In this document: in pieces, positions 7,318 through 12,870 of the stretch
How positions within the stretch are numbered: position 1 is the stretch's first letter
Layout of the letters: the number at the start of each line of letters is the position of its first letter
Source: Ruminococcus sp. UBA4275
GTDB lineage: Bacteria; Bacillota; Clostridia; Oscillospirales; Ruminococcaceae
Direction: 5' to 3'
NCBI GenBank assembly: GCA_002395085.1
Contig: DGVV01000095.1
Coordinates: forward strand, 1 to 12,870
Length of the DNA stretch: 12,870 nt
Program-made: the position numbers and the translations under genes
The notes under the pieces: model-generated
Told to the model about the DNA's origin: nothing
The model's input: only the letters and a program-made list of their open reading frames with translations
Databases searched by the model: none

Positions 7318-7805
7318 ACATCAACATGAAACAGGTGATCGGCTTCAATAAGCCCACTGAGCCAAACGGCTATCTCAGCAACTGGTACGCCGCTCCGTTT
7401 ACCGTTGACGGCAAGCAGTTCACCAATGTCGAGCAGTATATGCTGTATCTGAAGGCGGTTATGTTCGGCGCGGAAGACACTGCGGCACAGATTCTGCGTA
7501 CTGCGGATCAGACCATGCTCAAGCAGCTTGGCAGACTCATCTGGAATGCAAACAACACCGTCTGGAACGGTCTGCGCCAGATTGCCCTCTGCAAGGCGCT
7601 GCGTGAGAAATTCGGACAGAATGACAATCTGCGCGCACAGCTGCTTTCCACCGGTGATGCGATCCTCGCAAACTGCGCCGGCAAGGAGAATGTATTTGGC
7701 ACGGGGCTTGACCTGAATGCGGATTTTGCCAATCTGCACAACTGGAACGGCCAGAATCTCCTCGGCTTTACGCTGATGTACGTGCGTGATCAGCTCAAAG
7801 GCTGA
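7314..7805 (+). CDS. NADAR / YbiA-family protein with altered motif
   Basis: 163 residues, a full-length single-domain NADAR protein. Known members are N-glycosidases: E. coli YbiA acts on early riboflavin-pathway intermediates, and others remove ADP-ribose from guanine bases. Seen here: GYLSNWYAAPFTVDGKQF (19-36), E40 and K47 in VEQYMLYLKA, W84 in VWNGLRQ, EKFGQN (98-103), LLSTGDAIL (110-118), and ending LLGFTLMYVRDQL. Compared from memory with YbiA (LVEHTENDAYWGDG), the segment at 118-131 has N120 for Glu, E125 for Asp and F128 for Trp, so chemistry or substrate may differ. The ATG at 7314 overlaps the flavin reductase stop (ATGA); an ATG four codons later is an alternative. The flavin neighbour fits a role in damaged flavin intermediates, and deoB would handle released pentose phosphate poorly but thematically; both links are inference. 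Confidence 0.85.
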   Translation: MNINMKQVIGFNKPTEPNGYLSNWYAAPFTVDGKQFTNVEQYMLYLKAVMFGAEDTAAQILRTADQTMLKQLGRLIWNANNTVWNGLRQIALCKALREKFGQNDNLRAQLLSTGDAILANCAGKENVFGTGLDLNADFANLHNWNGQNLLGFTLMYVRDQLKG

Positions 7806-7845
7806 TCATATCCAATAGTTACCCTGAAAGGAAGACGAAACTCAA

Positions 7846-8808
7846 ATGAAGAAGAAACTAGTATGCCTGATGACTGCCTGCCTGCTGCCGCTTGGCTGTG
7901 CGGCGGGCTGCGGAAGCGAAAGCGACAGCCCTGTGGTGGAACAGACCACGCAGCCGGAACAAAAATTCACCTATAAGGATTCTTCGGACGGCAGCGTGAC
8001 CATTACCGGCTTCGACATCGCACCTTCAGAGGGTTATACGCTCAAGCTGCCGGAATCCATCGAGGGCAAGGCGGTTGCGACCATCGGTGAGAATGCATTT
8101 GCGAATGCAGAACGCATCGGTTCGCCGCTGCTGCCGACCAATCTCCGCCGCATTGAGGACGGCGCGTTCAGCGGTTCGGATATTACCAATCTGAACGTGG
8201 CGCGGTATGAGCTGCTCAATATCGGCAAAAATGCCTTCCGTGACTGCGCACAGCTTGAGGGCGTGATTGCAATGGATTCGACAGTATATTTCGGCGCACA
8301 TTCCTTTGAGAACAGCAGCGTAAAATCCATGACCGCATCCGGCAGCAATGTCACCTTTGGTGAGTATGCGTTCAGCGGCGCAAATGAACTGGAGGCCATT
8401 GACCTGACCGGTACAGTCGATATTGGCGATAATGTCTTTGAGAGCTGTGAAAAGCTTGCAAGCGTCGTGCTGACGGACTGCGATTTCACAATGGGTACGT
8501 ATGCTTTTGCGGATTCCGGTGTGCAGAATGTTGTCATCCGGAACAGCGACGGCAGAATCGGTGATTATGCATTTGAGGGCTGCACCAGTCTTCAGCGTGT
8601 GGATTTCGGAGAAGGTGTGACCGATCTCGGTATGCACACCTTCCAGGGCTGCACGTCTCTTTCGATGATCGTTCTGCCGGCAAGTATCATCTCGATTGAT
8701 CCCAGCACATTTGAGGGCTGCGACAATCTGACGATCATGGCACCTGCTGATTCGTATCCGCTTGCTTTTGCAAAGACAAACGGCTATGGCTCGGCAATTT
8801 ACGGCTAA
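7846..8808 (+). CDS. LRR_5 (BspA-like) lipoprotein, one repeat domain
   Basis: 320-residue cell-surface protein. It opens with MKKK and a hydrophobic stretch; the likely lipidated cysteine is C22 (AAGC followed by GSESDS), with C18 as the alternative. After a short linker (about 25-40) comes a domain of LRR_5 repeats from about 50 to 290, with repeated units of the type IGENAF, IGKNAF, IGDYAFEGCTSLQRV and STFEGCDNL. It ends with a cap segment, IMAPADSYPLAFAKTNGYG. BspA-like repeats occur in surface proteins of gut bacteria and usually serve binding; no enzymatic motif is seen. AAAGGAAG lies 11 bases before the ATG. It follows the NADAR gene by 40 bases with no terminator between, and its last 23 bases overlap the next gene, which encodes a related protein. 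Confidence 0.9.
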   Translation: MKKKLVCLMTACLLPLGCAAGCGSESDSPVVEQTTQPEQKFTYKDSSDGSVTITGFDIAPSEGYTLKLPESIEGKAVATIGENAFANAERIGSPLLPTNLRRIEDGAFSGSDITNLNVARYELLNIGKNAFRDCAQLEGVIAMDSTVYFGAHSFENSSVKSMTASGSNVTFGEYAFSGANELEAIDLTGTVDIGDNVFESCEKLASVVLTDCDFTMGTYAFADSGVQNVVIRNSDGRIGDYAFEGCTSLQRVDFGEGVTDLGMHTFQGCTSLSMIVLPASIISIDPSTFEGCDNLTIMAPADSYPLAFAKTNGYGSAIYG

Positions 8809-10477
8809 ACGGCTTTCTGCCGCTGCCGCCGCCCTGCTTTGCACAATTCCGCTGACGGGCTGCCTGTTTGATTATACTGACGGCAGCCGGATTGTGCCGG
8901 AGCATCAGAAAAAAACAACAGCATCTCCCGCGCAGACAACTGCGCCGCCGCCGGCCAACGTGACTGAAACAACGGCTGCTTCGGTGTCTGCTGCATCGAA
9001 AACGACATCTGCCGCAGAAACTACCGTTACCGGGACAACGCAGAAAGCTGCCGCTGCACAGCTTGAGTATGAGATTATCCGGAATCCGGACGGGACAGAG
9101 ACAGCAACCGTTACGGGCTTTGCAAAGGGCGTAACAATGCTGCCTGCTGTTGAACTTGCGGAGACACCGGAGGGCATTCCGATCACGCAGATTGGAGACA
9201 ATGCATTCCGGAGTGACCATAATATCGGCTTGCAGATGCTTGTCCTGACGGATTCGGTCACGCACATCGGCAAAAACGCCTTTCGGGACAGCTTCCTGCG
9301 GTCGTTTTCGCTCGCAGAACGTGAAAATCCGCTGATAATGGACGAATATGCCTTCTATCACACGGAGAAAATCAGCACGCTGCACTGGTCAGACTGCCAT
9401 GTCAGGCTTGGTGCGCATTGCTTTGCCGAAAGCGGAGTGAATTCGGTGACGCTTTCGGGCGATCTCAACGCACGGGATGAATGCTTTGCACAGTGCGGCA
9501 ATCTGACGGCTGTAACGCTGAGTGACGGCGAACTCGTGCTGGGCAATCAGGTTTTCTGGTCATGCCATGCGCTGGAATCTGTTACGCTGCGTGATGCTGC
9601 AATTACAGCGAAGGATTATTTTTGCGCGTCGTCCGGCATCCGGAAACTGCGCATCGAGAACTGTACGGGCAGCGCGGGCAGCTTTTTCTGTTCCGCCTGT
9701 CCGTTTCTGGAGACGGTTGAAATCGGGGAGGGGATTACGGCGCTTGGCCCGTATGCCTTCCGCGAATGTACTGCCCTGCGAACGGTCAGGCTGCCAGCCA
9801 GCCTGAAGGAAATTGACGAAAGCTGCTTCTACGGCTGCGGTCAGGATTTTCAGATCATTGCGCCGGAAGGTTCGGCGGCAATGGCGTACGCCGCGGCGCA
9901 TGGTCTGGATGCTGCGGCGGACGTTCCGGATGAAGCAGCGGAAGAATCGTTCGAGGTCTACGATACGGAAGCGGACAAGTACAGCGGGTATTGGTATCAC
10001 ACCGCCGTCCGGATGGAGTTTCCGGAGAAGGCCTGCTGCGGCAATTCCTCGCTGGAATCCATCAGATTTGAAGACGGCGTGCGTCTGGGCGACGGGGCAT
10101 TTTCCATGTGCCGCGCCTTGAAGAAGGCTGCATTTGAAAGCTGCGAAGAAGCGGTTTTCGGCAATGCCTGCTTCAGCGGGTGCGCAAAACTGAAAACGAT
10201 CACGTTTCACATGACAAACGGCACAATCGGATCGTATGCATTTTCGCGCAATCCGAATTTGGAGCAGGTCACAATCGGCAAGGGCATCACGGAAATAGGC
10301 TCGTATGCGTTTTCGGATTGTCCCAAACTGCGCACAGTGATTCTGCCGGAATCTGTGACCGTGATTCATGAGGATGCATTCAGCGGCTGTCCGGATGATA
10401 TTCGGATTTATGCGCCGAAGAATTCTGCGGCGATTGACTTTGCCGTCGAAAAAGGCTTCGGCTTTGAATACCGCTGA
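8786..10477 (+). CDS. LRR_5 (BspA-like) lipoprotein, two repeat domains
   Basis: 563-residue predicted lipoprotein. The signal peptide ends in a perfect LTGC lipobox (C26). A Thr/Ala-rich spacer (about 40-90) follows, then LRR_5 repeats in two blocks, about 95-375 and 410-563. Each block ends with the same kind of cap: IIAPEGSAAMAYAAAHG (357-373) and IYAPKNSAAIDFAVEKG (541-557), also present at the end of the preceding protein. Between the blocks is a non-repeat segment rich in acidic residues and Tyr (about 380-408). Likely anchored outside the membrane with a binding role; the ligand is unknown. The ATG at 8786 lies inside the end of the previous gene and has no good ribosome site, so reinitiation after that gene is likely; TTG codons at 8762 and 8768 are weaker alternatives. 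Transcription probably ends at the hairpin 47 bases after the stop. Confidence 0.9.
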   Translation: MARQFTAKRLSAAAAALLCTIPLTGCLFDYTDGSRIVPEHQKKTTASPAQTTAPPPANVTETTAASVSAASKTTSAAETTVTGTTQKAAAAQLEYEIIRNPDGTETATVTGFAKGVTMLPAVELAETPEGIPITQIGDNAFRSDHNIGLQMLVLTDSVTHIGKNAFRDSFLRSFSLAERENPLIMDEYAFYHTEKISTLHWSDCHVRLGAHCFAESGVNSVTLSGDLNARDECFAQCGNLTAVTLSDGELVLGNQVFWSCHALESVTLRDAAITAKDYFCASSGIRKLRIENCTGSAGSFFCSACPFLETVEIGEGITALGPYAFRECTALRTVRLPASLKEIDESCFYGCGQDFQIIAPEGSAAMAYAAAHGLDAAADVPDEAAEESFEVYDTEADKYSGYWYHTAVRMEFPEKACCGNSSLESIRFEDGVRLGDGAFSMCRALKKAAFESCEEAVFGNACFSGCAKLKTITFHMTNGTIGSYAFSRNPNLEQVTIGKGITEIGSYAFSDCPKLRTVILPESVTVIHEDAFSGCPDDIRIYAPKNSAAIDFAVEKGFGFEYR

Positions 10478-10523
10478 ACGGTGTGCGGGCAAAAGGAAAT
10501 TTCATCCCCTATATAAATAGTAT

Positions 10524-10560
10524 AAGCGGCAGAGGGTACATCCTCTGCCGCTTGGGCTTT
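10524..10560 (+). terminator. hairpin terminator after the LRR_5 genes
   Basis: Perfect 12-bp stem (AAGCGGCAGAGG at 10524-10535 with its complement at 10542-10553) and a six-base loop GTACAT, 47 bases after the stop codon. The following bases, GGGCTTTG, are only weakly T-rich, so this is a strong hairpin with a poor tail. On the minus strand it lies just beyond the terminator of the convergent RNA and could act as a back-up. Confidence 0.7.
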
Positions 10561-10571
10561 GCAAAAAAGGC

Positions 10572-10606
10572 AAATAAAAAGGCAGCGGGGCATTTTGCCG
10601 GCTGCC
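10572..10606 (-). terminator. intrinsic terminator of the minus-strand RNA
   Basis: On the minus strand GGCAGC (from 10606) and GCTGCC (to 10581) form a stem, extended inside by GGCA/TGCC around AAA with one- and two-base bulges, and followed by TTTTTATTTG. The T-rich tail is only on the minus-strand side, which fixes the direction. Confidence 0.75.
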
Positions 10607-10743
10607 TCCTATCGGCAAAGCAGAAGCAGCACCGCCTGCACGGGTTGGCAGTGCTGCCGTTTGCCGGGTAAATATCTATCTGATCGTCCTGAGGCGGCAT
10701 CTTTGTTCCGTCAGTGCGGTACGCCGCCAGACGCTGCTTACTG

Positions 10744-10884
10744 CATTGGAGACACTCCCTTTCGCTCAAGTAATGCGGATCATCACTTTGCGCCACATTG
10801 GAATCACGTCCTTTGTAAGAATTTGTTGTCCGATTGTGCGGCTTATCTGCCGCTGCGGTACTTCTGCATCGGAAGCACCCCTTT
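10744..10884 (-). repeat. three copies of a 19-nt ribosome-site/ATG-like element
   Basis: Copies at 10867-10884, 10796-10814 and 10744-10762. On the minus strand they read AAAGGGGTGCTTCCGATG, AAAGGACGTGATTCCAATG and AAAGGGAGTGTCTCCAATG; the consensus is AAAGGR-n-GTG-n-YTCCRATG, with one base missing in the first copy. Start-to-start distances between the ATGs are 71 and 52 nt, so the copies are not in a regular array. Each has the spacing of a real ribosome site and start codon, but the frames close after 8, 10 and 2 codons. Confidence 0.7.
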
Positions 10885-10973
10885 CTTTGAATAATCAGCT
10901 TGAAACTTCGGATCTGCCAGCCTGTATTCTGTAGATTCAGAACTCTGAACTGGTTTTCCTTGTTTCTGATTGT

Positions 10974-11002
10974 ATTATAACATATAAAAGTGCAAATGTC
11001 AA
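10974..11002 (-). promoter_or_regulatory. perfect-consensus sigma-A promoter, minus strand
   Basis: Read on the minus strand: TTGACA (11002-10997), 17-bp spacer, TATAAT (10979-10974). Both hexamers are perfect and the spacing optimal, and the flanks are very AT-rich. Transcription should start near 10967 and run leftward into a region with no annotated protein. This is the strongest promoter in the window by sequence. Confidence 0.85.
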
Positions 11003-11223
11003 GACTTTTTGTTGAGTTTTGATATATTTTTATTTACTAACTATATGCGGATTTCAAAGTGCAAAAAGCCCGGAAATCCGCCTGTCATGCCAAAAACTGC
11101 CGCATTTTGGTCAGATGTTCGGATCAATGGAAATCTCTGGAAAAAGCCGTGTGGAAATTAGCCAAAGGCATGAAGGCATCATAGAGCAGTTTGTTGATTC
11201 TTTACAATTTGAAGAAAAAAAGC
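11003..11223. other. AT-rich intergenic stretch between divergent promoters
   Basis: It separates the minus-strand RNA promoter from the promoter of the secreted-protein gene. The only structure seen is a perfect 9-bp inverted repeat, GCGGATTTC (11047-11055) with GAAATCCGC (11073-11081), around a 17-base loop; no T run follows on either strand, so it may be a protein site rather than a terminator. From 11016 the plus frame is open into the secreted-protein gene, but with no ribosome site. No gene is called. Confidence 0.6.
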
Positions 11224-11252
11224 TTGCAATTTCCGCAGAACGGTGCTATAAT
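11224..11252 (+). promoter_or_regulatory. sigma-A promoter of the secreted-protein gene
   Basis: TTGCAA (11224-11229), 17-bp spacer, TATAAT (11247-11252), with an extended -10 TG at 11244-11245. It closely resembles the deoB promoter in layout. The start would be near 11259, leaving a leader of about 110 nt before the ATG. Confidence 0.85.
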
Positions 11253-11258
11253 GTCAAT

Positions 11259-11369
11259 ATGTATATGTGTCGCGGTGTCTTCTTAGGACTTGATTGCCGG
11301 ATTCCCGCTTCCGACGGTCCTCCGTGTACGCATTCTGTACATAAAATAAACTTTAAGGAGAGGTTTGCA
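11259..11369 (+). promoter_or_regulatory. structured 5' leader of the secreted-protein mRNA
   Basis: The leader holds two possible hairpins: AGGAC (11285-11289) with GTCCT (11317-11321), enclosing CGGA/TCCG or CCG/CGG; and TGTAC (11325-11329) with GTACA (11337-11341). An AT-rich stretch and AAGGAGAGG (11355-11363) then lead to the ATG at 11370. It does not match a riboswitch class I recognise; it may stabilise the message or influence initiation. Confidence 0.4.
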
Positions 11370-12870
11370 ATGAAATCATTTTTCAAGCGCACGCTCGCTT
11401 CTGCAACCGGTACCGCGCTCATCCTGAGCCAGGCAGCGGCTGTGGCAGTGAACATCACCGCAAATGCCGCAGACGATAAGCCGATTATCGTCGACAAGCA
11501 GTTCCTGCTGAATGTTCCGATTGATCCGGATCAGCCGCTGAAGGGTCTTGTCCCCGGCGATGAGGAACTGGGTCTGCCGGAGATCACCCGTGCAGGCGAT
11601 GAGCTGAACTCTGTCGCAGACGCATCCCTCGTGATGCACTCTGACTGGGCAGAACTCGCTGAGACCAAGCTCGCTATGCTGACGGAGGATAAGGCGGATG
11701 TTTCTGCTACCGTTTCCTCTGCAAAGGTCAAGGAAGCTTTCAAGAAGCACGCAATGCGCTACATTGAGAAGTACGCGAGTGAGGCAACTGTCGATGAGCT
11801 GCTCGCAAAGGCTGGTGAGGAAGTCACCGCTACGATCGACAAGGACGGCAAGGCTGTCATCGAGCTTGAAATCGCAGAGGCTGGCCCGAATGTCGGCTAT
11901 CACCTCATCGAGAAGCTCGACAAGGGCGACTACCTGAACCTCGCAGGCATTACCGTTGACTGGTCCAACTTCAGCATCAAGGGTACTGCAATCATCAACG
12001 CACAGGTCAACTTCGCTGACAAGAGCGTCTCCTACGAGGTCGCTTTCAAGGCTGAGGACGGCAAGACTTATGTCGGCAAGGACATCGAGACCTACGCAAG
12101 AGCAAAGGAAGATGAGGCATTCGCTATCATCGCAAACGCTGGCTCTGAGATTCCCGGCTTCGCTGAGAAGGTTGATGAGGCAAAGGCTACTATCAATACC
12201 AAGGTCGGCTACATCCAGACCATGCTCGATTCCATCGAGAAGGTTGACCAGAACTACGGTCCGGTCAATGATCTGGAAGGCGCATACGCAAGCTTCAAGT
12301 CCGCTGTCAACAACAAGATCATGACTTCCGGTGTGCCGGAGCCTGTTGCAAAGCGCGTTGCTGCATGGTTTAAGGAACAGTATCCGGCAACTGTCGCTGG
12401 TGTCTTCACCAACGAAACCGTTGTCAATGGCTTCAATACCCTGAAGGATGCTGCGAACAAGCAGCTCTCCAAGAGAGGCCGTGCGGACAAGATTGACCTC
12501 GCAATCACCGATGTCGCTGCAATCGTCAACGACGGCTATGACTACTATGTCAACTTCGACAAGGGCTATGCTGCTGAGCTGGCATTCTCTTATCAGGATG
12601 ATGAGGCTGATGCACTGTTCACCGCAATCAACGACAAGTACGCTGATATTTGGGCAGCAGAGCAGAAGCAGCTCGACACCGTGACCTCCCACAAGGAGAT
12701 CATCATGAAGGTGGATACCGATTATCTCGTCACCGGCGAGTACAGCTTCGATGTCATCCGTGTCATCGACAGCTACACGCTGAAGGAGCTGGAGACCACC
12801 ACGAGCGAGACCTCTACCACCACGAATACCACTGAGACGGTTTCGACTGAGACCAACACCGGTTCCAGCA
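11370..12870 (+). CDS. secreted protein of unknown family, Thr/Ser-rich linker (3' partial)
   Basis: 500 residues are visible, with no stop before the window end. A signal peptide (MKSFFKR, hydrophobic core to about 28, likely cleavage after ANA at 31-33) indicates export. The mature part (about 35-470) is acidic, rich in Ala, Lys and Glu, probably mostly helical at 90-180 and 240-440 with a more beta-like part at 150-230, and contains no cysteine at all. From about 474 it becomes a low-complexity Thr/Ser/Glu/Asn linker (ETTTSETSTTTNTTETVS) of the kind that joins modules in Ruminococcus surface and cellulosome proteins. A dockerin, cell-wall anchor or another repeat may follow beyond the window; this is not visible. 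Codon use is strongly biased (AAG over AAA; frequent GCT/GCA, GTC, GAC, CTC), unlike the LRR_5 genes and typical of abundant proteins. With the strong promoter and AAGGAG site this suggests high expression. I do not recognise the family. Confidence 0.85.
   Translation, partial: MKSFFKRTLASATGTALILSQAAAVAVNITANAADDKPIIVDKQFLLNVPIDPDQPLKGLVPGDEELGLPEITRAGDELNSVADASLVMHSDWAELAETKLAMLTEDKADVSATVSSAKVKEAFKKHAMRYIEKYASEATVDELLAKAGEEVTATIDKDGKAVIELEIAEAGPNVGYHLIEKLDKGDYLNLAGITVDWSNFSIKGTAIINAQVNFADKSVSYEVAFKAEDGKTYVGKDIETYARAKEDEAFAIIANAGSEIPGFAEKVDEAKATINTKVGYIQTMLDSIEKVDQNYGPVNDLEGAYASFKSAVNNKIMTSGVPEPVAKRVAAWFKEQYPATVAGVFTNETVVNGFNTLKDAANKQLSKRGRADKIDLAITDVAAIVNDGYDYYVNFDKGYAAELAFSYQDDEADALFTAINDKYADIWAAEQKQLDTVTSHKEIIMKVDTDYLVTGEYSFDVIRVIDSYTLKELETTTSETSTTTNTTETVSTETNTGSS

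Larger units (their letters stand above)
10572..10967 (-). ncRNA. putative structured RNA of about 395 nt, unidentified
   Basis: A free-standing minus-strand transcription unit is bounded by a consensus promoter (10974-11002) and an intrinsic terminator with a T tail. No convincing long protein lies within it. Stems, in plus coordinates: 10936-10941 with 10944-10949; 10838-10842 with 10849-10853; 10693-10698 with 10723-10728; and a two-part stem, outer 10613-10619 with 10660-10666 and inner 11 bp 10626-10636 with 10647-10657. The inner helix is complete only in the minus-strand RNA, where positions 10633 and 10650 form G-U; on the plus strand they would be a C-A mismatch. Three copies of a ribosome-site-plus-ATG element lie in the 5' half, so tiny ORFs (MQKYRSGR, MWRKVMIRIT, MQ) may be translated. 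It lacks the signature sequences I know for RNase P RNA, tmRNA, SRP RNA and 6S RNA. It converges on the LRR_5 operon. A GTG-initiated 95-codon frame (10796 down to 10509) runs through the terminator and is disfavoured. Confidence 0.55.

Noticed and set aside
8026..8844. 272-codon minus-strand open frame opposite the first LRR_5 gene
   Set aside because: Periodic LRR codons keep the reverse frame open; its composition is unlike a real protein.
10681..10740. T-box-like string (GGCGGCGTACCGC on the minus strand)
   Set aside because: It only loosely resembles the T-box antiterminator consensus, lacks the AGGGTGG core, and has no downstream amino-acid gene on that strand.
10509..10796. 95-codon minus-strand frame with CxxC and CRRCCFC, resembling a zinc-ribbon fragment
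   Set aside because: It starts with GTG beside a better-placed out-of-frame ATG, reads through the intrinsic terminator at 10572-10606 and a second hairpin, and its cysteines come from GC-rich stem sequence. An RNA gene explains the locus better, but the frame is worth remembering if the RNA model fails.
10744..10884. CRISPR-like or iteron reading of the three 19-nt repeats
   Set aside because: Spacing is irregular (71 and 52 nt), there are only three imperfect copies, and no cas or replication gene is nearby.
11376..12692. 438-codon open frame on the minus strand, antisense to the secreted-protein gene
   Set aside because: The plus strand has a signal peptide, promoter and ribosome site. 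The antisense frame is Ser/Leu/Asp/Val-rich nonsense explained by the biased codons (AAG, GTC, CTC, GAC) of the real gene.

Overview
The window looks like chromosomal DNA from a gut or rumen Clostridia bacterium, most likely a Ruminococcus-type member of the Oscillospiraceae. This is an inference from moderate-to-high G+C coding DNA with AT-rich gaps, lipoproteins with BspA-type (LRR_5) leucine-rich repeats behind Thr-rich linkers, a secreted protein ending in a Thr/Ser-rich linker, AGGAGG-type ribosome sites and consensus sigma-A promoters. No insertion sequence, phage gene, tRNA, rRNA or CRISPR array was seen.

Left block (minus strand, 91-3791): a TetR regulator, a GPH/MelB-type sugar:cation symporter and a cytoplasmic GH36 alpha-galactosidase form a tightly packed operon for uptake and hydrolysis of alpha-galactosides. 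The start of the regulator faces a divergent gap (3792-3932) with three copies of a TGATAGT-n3-ACTATCA-like operator. Reading away on the plus strand is a GT-B-fold, glycosyltransferase-like protein of unknown substrate (3933-5381).

Middle block (plus strand, 5482-10560): a strong promoter drives deoB (phosphopentomutase), a flavin reductase-like protein, a divergent NADAR/YbiA-family protein and two related LRR_5 lipoproteins. Spacings are 4 nt, a 4-nt overlap, 40 nt and a 23-nt overlap, so all five may be one transcript ending at the hairpin at 10524-10553.

Right block (10561-12870): the roughly 890-bp gap before the last gene is not empty. On the minus strand it holds a perfect TTGACA-17-TATAAT promoter and, about 370 nt further on, an intrinsic terminator with a T-rich tail. 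Between them lie several GC-rich stems and three copies of a 19-nt element that looks like a ribosome site plus ATG. This is best read as an uncharacterised structured RNA of about 395 nt, or a string of mini-ORFs, and is the most novel item here. To its right another strong promoter and a 110-nt leader precede a cysteine-free secreted protein of unknown family, whose codon use suggests high expression; it runs off the window end.
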